64,000 nt of DNA from Metabacillus sp. KUDC1714 (GTDB lineage Bacteria; Bacillota; Bacilli; Bacillales; Bacillaceae). Shown piece by piece: positions 28,273 through 38,095 of the stretch. The notes under the pieces are model-generated. The model had not been told where the DNA came from. It made no database searches and saw only the letters and a list, made by a program, of their open reading frames with translations. Positions within the stretch are counted from its first letter, which is position 1. Every line of letters starts with the position of its first letter. The translations under genes and the position numbers were made by a program. The stretch lies in the NCBI RefSeq assembly GCF_014217835.1, contig NZ_CP055263.1, positions 4,405,501 through 4,469,500 of the forward strand, written 5' to 3'.

Positions 28273-28496
28273 AACTAGGTATTTATATACAATGAGGAGT
28301 GATTAAAACGTAAAAATTCAAGTTAACAACCACTTGAATTTTAGTAAGTGGATTTCTGGATTAGTAATTGTTGCTGAACAGAGGTTGTAATGAGAAATAA
28401 AATAACATAAACAGCTACTAATCGAGAAGAGTCCAAACAATAAATATATTACCCTCCTCATTCAAAATCAATTGAATGAAAGGAGATGTTTCAAAT

Positions 28497-28766
28497 ATGA
28501 AACGCAGTAAAGAAGTAAAGCTAGTAGGAGATAAATTACTCAATAAATCTTGTGAAAAAGCAATAGAGAGAAGTAAGTCTCAAACAGGAAACTATAAAAA
28601 TGTAAAATGTTCATTTAAGAGTGCTAAGAAGTTTAGAGAGTCTCTTAAAAAAGATGAAAAATTTATGTATATGTGGTATGACTATACAAAGACTTATTTG
28701 GAAAATGGCAAGGAACTGGCATACAGACCAGTAATTGATAGGATTAATGAAAAAGGTAATTACTAG
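28497..28766 (+). CDS. Small basic hypothetical protein
   Basis: 89 residues, Lys/Arg-rich, starting MKRSKEVKLVGDKLL. ATG 28497 has GAAAGGAG upstream, better than ATG 28476 which lies before that site. Family not recognised; charge and position after the primase suggest a nucleic-acid-related accessory role. Confidence 0.55.
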   Translation: MKRSKEVKLVGDKLLNKSCEKAIERSKSQTGNYKNVKCSFKSAKKFRESLKKDEKFMYMWYDYTKTYLENGKELAYRPVIDRINEKGNY

Positions 28767-28835
28767 TTATATAATGTTCAACCTTTATCATATAGTGAAA
28801 ATTCTATAAAGGCTCGTGCTAAGAAAATTTTAATA

Positions 28836-29096
28836 TTGAGTTACAGTAAAAGCTTTAAACTTAAATATGAAGTGGTTTATGGAATAGAGAAAACAAGAAT
28901 GAAGTTAGGTTTAAATAAGGTACAATTTAATAAAAGAAAAAACACAAATAATCATAAAGAGTATTATGTGTTTGTCGATGTTCGTTCACAAGGTTCATTA
29001 AATGTAGATTTTGTTAATAAAAGCAATTTAATTGAAAAGTATATGTTTGCTAATTTAACAATGATGATAAATGATGCTATTAAGGTGAGGTTTTAA
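28836..29096 (+). CDS. Small hypothetical protein
   Basis: An 86-residue frame from a TTG without a clear ribosome site, so the start is uncertain. The protein is basic in the first half (KKVQFNKRKNTNNHKEYY-like composition). Not recognised. Could be coupled to the preceding small gene, 69 bp upstream. Confidence 0.4.
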   Translation: MSYSKSFKLKYEVVYGIEKTRMKLGLNKVQFNKRKNTNNHKEYYVFVDVRSQGSLNVDFVNKSNLIEKYMFANLTMMINDAIKVRF

Positions 29097-29249
29097 GAGA
29101 AGTTACATGATGAAATATCAAGCGGTCAATTTGATCGCTTTTTCTTATAATTAATGATATGGCAAGATCATTGCCAGTTCTATATAATTAAGCATTTGTT
29201 TTGATTTGCAACTAGCTCTTCTAGTTGCAGTGTGTTATATTTTGAACTC

Positions 29250-30137
29250 CTAATTAATATGCTTCCATGAGTGCCCTCGTCTAATGTCACTTATCGTACT
29301 TCTCAAAGTATTGTATTTTTCAGCAATCTCTTTATTACTAAGCCCTTGTTCTATCAATCGTTTTATAGAAATCACATTTTGTTTAGTTAGTCTTTTACGT
29401 CTCCGATGAATCTTTATTTCTTCACCAACATTTCTCCAAATTATATTATTTTTGATACTGCTTATTGTTCTGTAATTAACGGTAAATTTTTCCGCTAAAT
29501 CTTTCACTTTATATCCCATATTTAGTAATCGCTTTATTTCAATTACGTCTTTAAATGGATCAAGGTTATTCTTAAAATTAAGCTTTATAGTATCTATTTG
29601 AGGTTCTACATATGTGAAAGTTCTACCTTTCCTTATTGACGCAACTGTATCGTAGTTAACACTAAGAGCTTGTGAAATGTACAAAATTCCTTTGCCTTCA
29701 TTTAACATTTGTTTAATATTACTCGCTGCTTCTTCTGATATTGAAGCATATACTCCTCTTTTGGCTAAACTGTTTTTACTCTTGGAGTCATTTGAGTGTC
29801 TTACACCTAATGTACTTCCAGCAGTTGGAGAAATGTTGTATCCAGTGTCACGTAAGTAACATTTCTTTTTGTCTAACCAATATTGTTCACGTAAAAGTAA
29901 CTCATTAATATTAGAGACAAGTTCTAATACTTCAAAGCAGAAGCTTTTACTGCCATTACAATTCCAAGAATTTTGAAGATATTGATTATCATGGTTGTTG
30001 TTGCTAAGCATTCTAAAGTGGTCTTTGCACCTTCTGTATAGGTCTTGTGCTGAACCAATATACACCTTATTACTCGAAATTTGTTTTATTTGATAGATAC
30101 CAGATGTGTGCTTATAGTCTCTTGTAAGAAGTTCCAT
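29250..30137 (-). CDS. GIY-YIG endonuclease with three helix-turn-helix repeats
   Basis: 295 residues. GIY-YIG nuclease domain at residues 12-100: G13-I-Y15, Y26-I-G28, R35/R36, H40 and catalytic-type E84 (LREQYW). Then three repeats of a DNA-binding helix-turn-helix: LYISQALSVNYDTVASIRKG, VKDLAEKFTVNYRTISSIK and NKEIAEKYNTLRSTISDIRRG. The layout is that of a homing endonuclease with a modular DNA-binding tail. No intron or intein host is evident, so it may be a free-standing homing gene inside the element. Strong AAAAGGAGCAATG start. Confidence 0.88.
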   Translation of the reverse strand: MELLTRDYKHTSGIYQIKQISSNKVYIGSAQDLYRRCKDHFRMLSNNNHDNQYLQNSWNCNGSKSFCFEVLELVSNINELLLREQYWLDKKKCYLRDTGYNISPTAGSTLGVRHSNDSKSKNSLAKRGVYASISEEAASNIKQMLNEGKGILYISQALSVNYDTVASIRKGRTFTYVEPQIDTIKLNFKNNLDPFKDVIEIKRLLNMGYKVKDLAEKFTVNYRTISSIKNNIIWRNVGEEIKIHRRRKRLTKQNVISIKRLIEQGLSNKEIAEKYNTLRSTISDIRRGHSWKHIN

Positions 30138-30627
30138 TCATTGCTCCTTTTTGTATTAATAATTGTTTACATATAAAGAGTATATTTATACATAATATTC
30201 AGAAAACTAATACTGAATTAAATACGTCTACGTTAATAAAATTCAGATATAAGTATCTCCCTTTTTAAAGTATGAGAAAACAAGATGATGTCATGGATAC
30301 ACCAAAAAATTTTGCTGTCATAGAGAATGAGATACAAATTCAGATAACAGAAATTATCTGAACAAACTTTAGGTTAGAGGGAGGGGGTAAGTTTACAGGA
30401 GTATAGAGAATTGATGATATAAACTAACATGTAATACACCCTTCTAGACAAGGAGACCTCATTTCCAGCGAGCGATTTAGGAAACAATAAATAAACGGTG
30501 ATAGGTGTTATTTAATATCTCTTTTAAGATACTGTGGATTGTATTCTTCAACTAACGTAAGCAGGTTAGCTAAAGAAGGAGTAAATGTATTTAGAATAGA
30601 ATTATATGTTTAATAAAGGAAAAGGGC
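30138..30627. other. Intergenic, short decayed frames
   Basis: About 490 bp. A 29-codon frame from 30272 (starting MRKQDDVMDTPKNF) has no ribosome site and looks like a fragment. Nothing else is supported. Confidence 0.4.
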
Positions 30628-30996
30628 GTGGGGATTTTGTTTTATAGAAGGAAGTTTTACATAGTGAAAAATGAATTTGTTGATATTTTTAATGCTCATT
30701 TTAATGAAACTAACTTACCTAATCAAATTAAAAATGGTGCACGATTAATAGGAAGATGGATGACACCTAATAATGATACAACCACTGAGATTTTTGCTAT
30801 TTGGGAGTATGACAGTTATGAGAAGTACAAAGAAATTGAAGAGAAAGTCAGAGGTAACAGTGAACACGTTAGTCGAATAAATAAATGGTATGATAAAAAT
30901 GGCGGTAGGGATTTTGTGTATAAAGAATATATTTTGGAAGTGAAAAATGAACAGTTAGAGTCAACTTTAATAAGGAATGTATCCACTAATCCTTAA
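30628..30996 (+). CDS. NIPSNAP-family protein
   Basis: 122 residues with the ferredoxin-like NIPSNAP pattern: an opening FYRRKFYIVKNEFVDIFNAH, then RLIGRWM, EIFAIWEYDSYEKY, and a final strand KEYILEVK. Members are small dimeric alpha/beta-barrel proteins whose roles in bacteria are mostly unknown. GTG 30628 is used; TTG 30637 is an alternative. Its presence inside the element is probably passenger cargo. Confidence 0.8.
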   Translation: MGILFYRRKFYIVKNEFVDIFNAHFNETNLPNQIKNGARLIGRWMTPNNDTTTEIFAIWEYDSYEKYKEIEEKVRGNSEHVSRINKWYDKNGGRDFVYKEYILEVKNEQLESTLIRNVSTNP

Positions 30997-31093
30997 TTGA
31001 ATTAACGGGTCTTGAGTTGAATTGTAGGGTTGCTGCGGCAGCCTTTTTCCTCTTGAACTAACGGTACAGGCTAAATAAAGGCAGGAGATAAAA

Positions 31094-31558
31094 TTGAAAC
31101 GAGGAATCAGCTTTGAAATCCCCAATAAATACGGAAGTTTTCTTGGGGAAGTATTACAGCCCTTAGAAATTACTGAATTCATTTGGCTCAGTGGGGGTGA
31201 GGAATCATATTTAGTGGAAGATGATGAATTAAGGAAACCACTTTTCACAGATGAGATTAACTGGATGGATGGCTTACTCCTTAAAGAACTTTTAGAAGAT
31301 AATAAGTATTATCTCATTTTTGTGGATTTAAAAGCCTACTCAAAAGGAAAGAATCCAGCATATATTGAGACGTATAAGGATTTTTTAAATAGCGATTGTG
31401 AGCTAATTTTATTAGTCGTTGACTCTGTTTATGTCACAATTTATTGTAAGGACAGTGAAAAACTCGAAGCATTTTATGATAATGTAAAGAAGAAAGGTTT
31501 TGATAATCTCCAATACATAACTGACAAAAATGACACAAGAATAAAGTTTTCGGTATAG
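31094..31558 (+). CDS. DUF2691 family protein
   Basis: 154 residues opening MKRGISFEIPNKYGSFLGEVL with a following ITEFIWLSGGEESYL segment, a pattern I associate with the Bacillus DUF2691 family. Function unknown. No signal peptide or membrane segment. GGCAGGAG precedes the ATG. Confidence 0.65.
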   Translation: MKRGISFEIPNKYGSFLGEVLQPLEITEFIWLSGGEESYLVEDDELRKPLFTDEINWMDGLLLKELLEDNKYYLIFVDLKAYSKGKNPAYIETYKDFLNSDCELILLVVDSVYVTIYCKDSEKLEAFYDNVKKKGFDNLQYITDKNDTRIKFSV

Positions 31559-31744
31559 TAACAGATGATTACAACTAATACATTCTGTTCAACTTACGGG
31601 TGCAATGCTTCAATAACGGAGGATTGCTTTTTCTTATACAAGTAACGAAGCAGTTGAGTTGAAGAAGTTATAATAGATTTAGCTAATATTTGAAAAGGAG
31701 AATAGTAATGTTTTAACTAAACATATAAATAAGGAGGTAATAAA

Positions 31745-32428
31745 ATGAGCCGCCTATATCTATTTGGAATCTTATTTCTATTTTTTGTACCACTATCTGG
31801 GTGTTCGTCTAATTCTCATACTGTTGACTCTAACGAGGGCAATGAGCTAATAAATGAAAATTCAATTAATGAAAATTCTGCAAGGACTACTGAACTTTCC
31901 GAAAAAGAAAACGTAGAAGAAATCGCTGAAGCTACACTTGAAGAAAGACAAGAAAAGAATATTGGTAATAACTCCCTCTCAACACCTCAACAAGATAGTG
32001 TTTCACAAGAAGAAATGGAACTTTTAAAGGAAACGTTGAGGACATACATATTTGATGAGTATATGGGTAGCTCTGATTATGTTTATGCAAAGGGAGTTAA
32101 TTGGACTGAGAATTTTTATGATAATCTAATTGCTGAAGAGATTTGGAATGTTATAGAGGAATATAAGGAAATGAATAACGGTGAAGAAGGGACATTGTTT
32201 GATCAAGCTAGTTACCTTTCTGTGAATGCACCCATAAAAGATAATTGGGAAGAACTATTTTTAGAAAACTGGAATAAAAGCCCTTACGCTGATGATAACG
32301 AAATAGAAACTATGATTGATAAAGGTGATTCAGTGTGGATTTATACTGATACTTTGCCTTATACAGGTGAAAAAGACAATTATCCTTTCATAACATTATT
32401 TAAGAGAACCGGTTTTTGGCACGGATAA
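31745..32428 (+). CDS. Lipoprotein, unknown function
   Basis: 227 residues with a type II signal peptide (LFGILFLFFVPLSGC, lipobox LSGC with lipidated Cys near residue 20). A Glu/Asn-rich linker of about 70 residues follows, then a folded-looking domain (from about residue 90) rich in Trp and Tyr. Family not recognised. AAGGAGG ribosome site. It is the first of several envelope proteins in the right half of the element. Confidence 0.75.
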   Translation: MSRLYLFGILFLFFVPLSGCSSNSHTVDSNEGNELINENSINENSARTTELSEKENVEEIAEATLEERQEKNIGNNSLSTPQQDSVSQEEMELLKETLRTYIFDEYMGSSDYVYAKGVNWTENFYDNLIAEEIWNVIEEYKEMNNGEEGTLFDQASYLSVNAPIKDNWEELFLENWNKSPYADDNEIETMIDKGDSVWIYTDTLPYTGEKDNYPFITLFKRTGFWHG

Positions 32429-32561
32429 AAAATACGTTTTATATTAATTAATAAATGTATAAAAGTAACGGGTAGCTTTTGTTTAATAATACCATAGAAA
32501 GGTATGGTATTATTTTCTTATTCTTAAATACTAACATTATTGTCAATGAGAGCAAAAAAAA

Positions 32562-32918
32562 TTAATTGAGCTTCAGGTGTTCTTTTACAGCACCATTATA
32601 TTGGTGACGTGTATTACAGAGATTTTGCTCTTTACTTTTATTTTCTCTTGGTAGACTTGAAAAAAGATGTCGATTCTTCTTAGCATAATTATGTTTCTCA
32701 AAAACTCCTGCAAGAAGATTATCTAAATAAGGAAGTCTTTCAAAGATTGCGTTTACAATTCTGGTTTGAAGTTTTGGATTATGTTGATAAAGAAATTGAG
32801 ATATTTCAAGAGTAATACGTTTAGCTTCTTTTTGGTCCACATATTGAAATTTTTGACGATAAGAAGGGATTGCATTAATTAAATGGATTTGTTCTTCGTT
32901 GCTCCAATGTTTATTCAC
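32562..32918 (-). CDS. Hypothetical protein
   Basis: About 118 residues, starting VNKHWSNEEQIHLINAIP. The GTG at 32918 has GGGAGGT six bases upstream, so the TTG at 32936 is less likely. Helical and basic towards the C-terminus. Not recognised; could be a small regulator, without a clear helix-turn-helix. Confidence 0.5.
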   Translation of the reverse strand: MNKHWSNEEQIHLINAIPSYRQKFQYVDQKEAKRITLEISQFLYQHNPKLQTRIVNAIFERLPYLDNLLAGVFEKHNYAKKNRHLFSSLPRENKSKEQNLCNTRHQYNGAVKEHLKLN

Positions 32919-33094
32919 TGAACTACCTCCCAACAAAAATCTATATAAGTATCTAGGGATATCGTTTATTCCCTTCCATTTTAACCTTATTTATACCTAT
33001 ATGGAGAAAATTTCAAAAAATGCCTACGAAAGTCTTAAGAATAATAGTAAAATAGTCTATGTAATATATAGAAATATATATAGGGGGGATACAA

Positions 33095-34321
33095 ATGAAA
33101 AGATTTACAATTTTATTGGTCTTATTGTCACTATTTTCATTTCAAAACATTGCAGAAGCTCATTCTGGGCGAACTGACAGTTCTGGAGGACATAACTGTA
33201 GCGATAAATCAAAAGCAAAAGGGCTATGTACTGGCTATCATAAACATAATGGTGGGAGTGACTCATCATCATCAAGTAGCAGTTCTTCCTCAGGTACATC
33301 TGCAACCACTCAATCTTGGGATAAAGATTGCTCTGATTTTAGTTCATATGAAGAAGTAGTCGAGTATTGGAACTCAAAGGGGTATAGCAAGACTAACGAT
33401 CCTGAGAAATTAGATGGTTGGGGAAATGCTGTTGATGATGGAATACCTTGTGAAGCTCCAAGTGGATATGACACTTCAAAGATTAATGGTAGTGAAGCAC
33501 AATTAGCTAAAGTAACTGCTGAAAAAGATAGTGCAAAAGGTGAAAGTGAGGGCTATACAGTTGGATTAAATGATGGTTCAAATGGAAAAGGAGAAAATTT
33601 AAACATTACTGGCTCAGAAGCTTATGTAGAGAGCTATAAAGATAGTTATCAAAAAGGATACGAAGAAGGTTTACAGAAGTTTGAATCGGAAAAGAAGAAG
33701 GCTAATGAAGCTGGACTAGCATTAGGAAGTAAGCAAGATAAGCTTGTAGTTCCAGAAGTCTATCAGAAAAAGGAACAACTAAGAACAGCTTTTGAAGAAG
33801 GATTCAACAAAGGCGTTGCAACTAGAGATGAAGCCAAAAAGAAAGAGTTTGAAGATAAAGGATACAAGAATGGTCTTGAAGATAAGCATGATGAACCAAA
33901 AGATGTAAAGGAAATTTATATTGATGCATACACAGTTGGTTATAAAAAGGGGCAAGCAGAATTAAAGGAAAAATATATAAAAGAAGGATATGATGGAGCA
34001 TTAACAATGCTTGAGTATAAAGCTCCAGACTATGAGAATGAAAAATATATTGAATGGTATAAAGAAGGTTTTGAATCCAACAAAGAGATTAAAAGTATTC
34101 AAGAAGCTGCATACAATCAAGGGTTAAGTGGCGAAAAATATAGTGTTCCAAAAACATATACAAAGTCAGAGGTTATATATAAACATTATTACGATCAGGG
34201 ATATGAAGACTATGAAACAGAGAAAAAAGAAGATACTGCAACAACTGCTGGTGGATTAGGTGTTATTATTCTTGGATGGCTAGCTCGTCGTTTTTATGTA
34301 GCTAAAAAAATGGTTGGGTAA
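33095..34321 (+). CDS. Secreted YHYH/Excalibur-type protein with C-terminal membrane anchor
   Basis: 408 residues. Signal peptide (residues 1-22, ending AEA). A YHYH-type module: HSGRTDSSGGHNCSD and CTGYHKHNGG, then a polyserine linker (about 60-70). A Cys-flanked Excalibur-like module (KDCSDFSSYEEVVEYWN to GIPCE) follows. Residues about 130-380 contain repeated Y-x3-G-Y-x2-G-type units spaced about 30-35 residues (GYTVGLNDG, GYEEGLQ, GFNKGV, GYKNGLED, GYKKGQ, GYDGAL, GFESN). A C-terminal hydrophobic anchor (GGLGVIILGWLARRFYV) ends the protein. Start of an apparent operon with the next two genes. Confidence 0.75.
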   Translation: MKRFTILLVLLSLFSFQNIAEAHSGRTDSSGGHNCSDKSKAKGLCTGYHKHNGGSDSSSSSSSSSSGTSATTQSWDKDCSDFSSYEEVVEYWNSKGYSKTNDPEKLDGWGNAVDDGIPCEAPSGYDTSKINGSEAQLAKVTAEKDSAKGESEGYTVGLNDGSNGKGENLNITGSEAYVESYKDSYQKGYEEGLQKFESEKKKANEAGLALGSKQDKLVVPEVYQKKEQLRTAFEEGFNKGVATRDEAKKKEFEDKGYKNGLEDKHDEPKDVKEIYIDAYTVGYKKGQAELKEKYIKEGYDGALTMLEYKAPDYENEKYIEWYKEGFESNKEIKSIQEAAYNQGLSGEKYSVPKTYTKSEVIYKHYYDQGYEDYETEKKEDTATTAGGLGVIILGWLARRFYVAKKMVG

Positions 34322-34335
34322 GGAGGTTTAGAAGA

Positions 34336-35001
34336 ATGGGAGTCTATAGATCAATTTGTTATAAGGTAGAAGATGCTTTCATAAAATTAATTACAAAAAA
34401 GCAAGAGCCTGAGCAGGTAACACAAAAGGTAGAAAATTATAGGAAGCAAAAAGAAGAAGAAAAAGCACGTAAGAAAAAAGAAAATGCAGAGAAAATGGAA
34501 GAGCTAAAAAAGCAACAATCTGAGAACAGAGCAGAGAATGAAAGAATTAGACAAGAGAAGGAAGCTAAAGAAAAACAAGAAGTTCTTTCCTTGTTATCAA
34601 AGGTAGTAGATGTAGATAACATGAATTACACTCAATATGAGTTTAATGAAGTAAAGAAAAACAAACAATTCTTTAACGCATTGTATGAAAGAGTGTTTGA
34701 GTCAAATGAGAAGGGACTTACTTTTCTTTTTTGTGAATATGACAAATCAAGCAAGAAAGAAATTAAAGGCTATTTGATTGTTACCAACAAGAGAGTATTG
34801 TTCTTAACAAGGGATTTAAATCAAATGGAAAAATTTCGCTACCAAACAATCATCAATATTAATTGGTTCAAAGATGGACTACTTGAAAGAGGTCTTCGCA
34901 TTCAATATGGAAAGAGAAAATTAGAGTTTGATGAGATATTTGATGTAGATCAAATGAAGCGGGTAGGAGATTTAATCTTAAATTTATCCAGTAAAAAGTA
35001 A
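34336..35001 (+). CDS. Coiled-coil protein with PH-like C-terminal domain
   Basis: 221 residues, 14 bp after the previous gene and sharing its strand, so likely co-translated. Residues about 25-90 form a highly charged Lys/Glu coiled coil (KQKEEEKARKKKENAEKME). Residues about 115-220 look like a bacterial PH/GRAM-type domain (GYLIVTNKRVLFLTRD, IININWFKDGL, RIQYGKRKLEF). No signal peptide, so cytoplasmic; PH-like domains often bind lipids or partner proteins. Confidence 0.65.
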   Translation: MGVYRSICYKVEDAFIKLITKKQEPEQVTQKVENYRKQKEEEKARKKKENAEKMEELKKQQSENRAENERIRQEKEAKEKQEVLSLLSKVVDVDNMNYTQYEFNEVKKNKQFFNALYERVFESNEKGLTFLFCEYDKSSKKEIKGYLIVTNKRVLFLTRDLNQMEKFRYQTIININWFKDGLLERGLRIQYGKRKLEFDEIFDVDQMKRVGDLILNLSSKK

Positions 35002-35108
35002 GATAAAACTATAGGATACTTCGGTTAGAAGTATCTCTTTTTGTATTGATAAGTTATTAAATCTTTAATCTTTAATGCATTTTCAAACTAGAAAGGAGGA
35101 ATATGTAG

Positions 35109-36368
35109 TTGAATTGGAAATATAAGAATTTATTGATTTTTGTACTTATAAGTTTATTACCTCTATTGTTAATCGCATGTGGAACATCCACTAGTGAACA
35201 AAGCAACACAGAATTGAACGGTACAGTAGATAAAAAAGAGTTAAATGAAGAAGAGCAAATTGATTACATAGAACAAGAGATAAGTGTTGAAACAGCTTTA
35301 GGGAACGTTAAATCTGTAATTGAAAGTGAAGCACCTACAGATTTCAACTCAATTGAACATAAAGCAATTTATTTTACAGGTGATAGATTACCAGAAGTCA
35401 TAGCTTTGTATCGTCCTATTACAGCTTCCGAGGTCGATTCTACAATCAATTTAATACGAGTGTATCAATATAATGAAGACGAAAAAAAATGGAACTCTAT
35501 ATATAAGGAATCTTTAGAGAATAGAGTACAAGTAACTATTAGTGAACCTATAAAATTTACACAGGATTCTCGTGAACAAGTGATAATTGGAGCTCAAGAG
35601 GGAAGCGGAGCTTATTTTTCCTATTTACTACTTGGTAGTAAGGAGAACAAAATCGTAACAGCATGGCTAGATTCATTTAAGAATAGTGACTTACCAGTAT
35701 ATTTTCAAGGTAAATATGAATTATTTGAAAACAAGTATTTAGTTTTTTATGAGTCAGACCGAGTTGCTGACGTATATGTATGGGAAAACCAAGAATTAGG
35801 AAAAGTCGATCCCACATCAATTCCAGAGCTAACTTCTACTACGACTTTCAAAGAAGTAAAAGATATTAATGATATTGTTATAAGTTACAAAATAAATGAA
35901 AACGAAGAGATAGAAGCTAATTACTCACATCAAGAAACAGTATTTGGAAAGGTTGGTCAAAAGATTAGTATTGTAAGAGAAGAGTCTAATACATCAGATG
36001 TGAATACAAGAATTTTATACTCTGCTCAAAATGATCCATATTCAGTAGATGCAACTACAGGGGAGATTCTTGCATCAGACATTATCACTGTGACTATTAT
36101 TCCAAATGGTTATGATTGGGACAAGGCATTTGGGGTATATATAAACGCACTTGATGAATCAATAATAAGTCCAGAGATAGATGAGTACATACCAGCAGAG
36201 GAAGACACATATAACAGTGATGATTTTATTAAAGGCTTTGTCGGAGATGTAGATTGTACAGATTTTGCATCACAGGCTGAAGCACAAGCTTTTTTTGATG
36301 CGGAAGGACCTAGTGATCCTCATGACTTGGATAGGGACAGTGATGGATTAGCTTGTGAATCAAATTAA
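35109..36368 (+). CDS. Lipoprotein with C-terminal Excalibur domain
   Basis: 419 residues. Type II signal peptide with lipobox LIAC (Cys about 24). A large central region without a family I recognise follows, then an Excalibur calcium-binding domain at residues 380-419: DVDCTDF ... DLDRDSDGLACE, with the DxDxDGxxCE loop intact. TTG start with AAAGGAGG nine bases upstream. Excalibur domains sit on the surface of Gram-positive cells. Third gene of the group starting at 33095; shares the Cys-flanked module idea with the first. Confidence 0.8.
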   Translation: MNWKYKNLLIFVLISLLPLLLIACGTSTSEQSNTELNGTVDKKELNEEEQIDYIEQEISVETALGNVKSVIESEAPTDFNSIEHKAIYFTGDRLPEVIALYRPITASEVDSTINLIRVYQYNEDEKKWNSIYKESLENRVQVTISEPIKFTQDSREQVIIGAQEGSGAYFSYLLLGSKENKIVTAWLDSFKNSDLPVYFQGKYELFENKYLVFYESDRVADVYVWENQELGKVDPTSIPELTSTTTFKEVKDINDIVISYKINENEEIEANYSHQETVFGKVGQKISIVREESNTSDVNTRILYSAQNDPYSVDATTGEILASDIITVTIIPNGYDWDKAFGVYINALDESIISPEIDEYIPAEEDTYNSDDFIKGFVGDVDCTDFASQAEAQAFFDAEGPSDPHDLDRDSDGLACESN

Positions 36369-36697
36369 GCATTAACAAAGAAAAAGTAGTGTTCTTGCAT
36401 TGTAGCTGTATAGGTTATTGGTTTCTGCAATTTGTGTATCATTTAAAAGCAAATAAAATTTGAATTTTATCTAGATATCATTTGGAATTTTTTGTTACTA
36501 TTTAACTTTATTAATAAACACACACTAAGGGGTGGGGAATTTTGGCTATTCATCAAGAACCAATTAACAATATATATTCACTCATTTTATATATATTGTT
36601 ATATAGAAATAAACACTGTTAAACATTTCAAGCTAGTATGTTAGATTATAAGAGTTTTGTTACTATTTGTAAATTTAATATGAAAGGGATACGAATC
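36369..36697. other. Intergenic with an 11-bp inverted repeat
   Basis: About 330 bp. Contains AACAATATATA at 36567-36577 and its exact complement TATATATTGTT at about 36590-36600. There is no T-run, so it may be an operator or a weak terminator. No gene seen. Confidence 0.45.
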
Positions 36698-37888
36698 TTG
36701 AAGACAGTTATAAATCATATAGAGAAAAAATTACCTTGGGGGATAATTGGGGGACTATTAGGGATTATTGGTTTAATTGTAGGGATTTATTATGCAGTCT
36801 ATTACGAAAAAAAAGCCGAGGTTAGCTTTCAGATAGTGAGTGAATCAGATATATTAGATGTACGGAAGCCATTAAAGGAACTAGACATCTATTTCGAGGG
36901 AGAAGATATACAAAAAGATAATCTTAACCTAAAGGTTATTAAATTCAAAGTTGTCAATACAGGACAAGTCGATATTCTGCAAAACTTCTATGATGTAAAC
37001 GAAGATTGGGGATTCAAAATAAGTAGTGGTAAGATTATTGAGATTAGACCCACTAAAACAAATTCAGCTTATCTTGAAAAAAATATTAAACCAGTTCAAG
37101 TTTATACTGATTTCATTAAATTAAAAAAAATAATATTAGAGAAAGAAAAGTATGTTACATTCGAAATTCTAGTTCTGCATGATAAAAATTCCCCTCCGCA
37201 TATAGTTCCAGTTGGTAAAATTGCAGGCATTGATAAGATTGTTATAACAGACTCCATTGATGAAAAGGAAAAGACGTCTTTTTGGAGCGACTTATTTTAT
37301 GGGAAGTTACACATGCATATAATTAGAGCACTTATATATTTTATTGTATTGTTATTTTTACTTATAAGTATAATATCAGTAATAACATTATTCTCTAGTA
37401 TTAGTGATAAGTTGAGGAGTAAGAAAAGAAGAAGGAAACTTGAAAGAATGACGCTACCTTCAGGTAATGATGATTCAAGTTTAGAATTAATTTATAACGC
37501 ATATATAGATGGTAGATTCGACTTTCTTAAGAAACTAAATAATACCTTAAAATCTAACACTGACATAACCAAAAGAATTGAAAGAATGAAATTGTTAAAA
37601 AAACACAAAGAAGAACTTGGGATACTTGCTTACGTAGCACCAGAGGAAAATATGAGTGAGCATAAAATAGGTATTCAAAGGTATCCAATTGATTTTGAAT
37701 ATTGGAATGAACAGGAGTATCTGTTAAGGAGAGAAAGGTTAATAGAGTATCGAATGGGTATTCAAGAACTTGATAATGTAATCAGTGAGCTTGTTAAAAA
37801 TGAAAAAATAATTATTCAGGAACAAAAAGCAATAGTTGATGATGAGTTCCAAAATGTATTAAATATGATTATTGCAGTAATTTCTTAA
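36698..37888 (+). CDS. Two-span membrane protein, unknown function
   Basis: About 396 residues. A first transmembrane segment lies near the N-terminus (GIIGGLLGIIGLIVGIYYAV), a domain of about 150 residues outside follows, then a second segment (ALIYFIVLLFLLISIISVITL). The C-terminal cytoplasmic part of about 160 residues is helical and charged. TTG 36698 has AAAGGG nine bases upstream and is favoured over the upstream ATGs. Family not recognised. The shape suggests a sensor or scaffold across the membrane. Confidence 0.6.
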   Translation: MKTVINHIEKKLPWGIIGGLLGIIGLIVGIYYAVYYEKKAEVSFQIVSESDILDVRKPLKELDIYFEGEDIQKDNLNLKVIKFKVVNTGQVDILQNFYDVNEDWGFKISSGKIIEIRPTKTNSAYLEKNIKPVQVYTDFIKLKKIILEKEKYVTFEILVLHDKNSPPHIVPVGKIAGIDKIVITDSIDEKEKTSFWSDLFYGKLHMHIIRALIYFIVLLFLLISIISVITLFSSISDKLRSKKRRRKLERMTLPSGNDDSSLELIYNAYIDGRFDFLKKLNNTLKSNTDITKRIERMKLLKKHKEELGILAYVAPEENMSEHKIGIQRYPIDFEYWNEQEYLLRRERLIEYRMGIQELDNVISELVKNEKIIIQEQKAIVDDEFQNVLNMIIAVIS

Positions 37889-38095
37889 TTAATACAGTGT
37901 AAATATAGTCAGAATATAAAGTTTTTAACTAACGGTTGATTTAAGCTTAAAAGGACTGCAACAACAAGTCCTTTTTTGAGCGATTAAAGAGTGTTGAAAG
38001 TCAAATCATTAAAAAGTTGGGATTATCTTTCTTAAATTTATTATGAATATACCGATATAAAAGGCAATAGGTCAAATATTGTTAGGAGTATAAGT

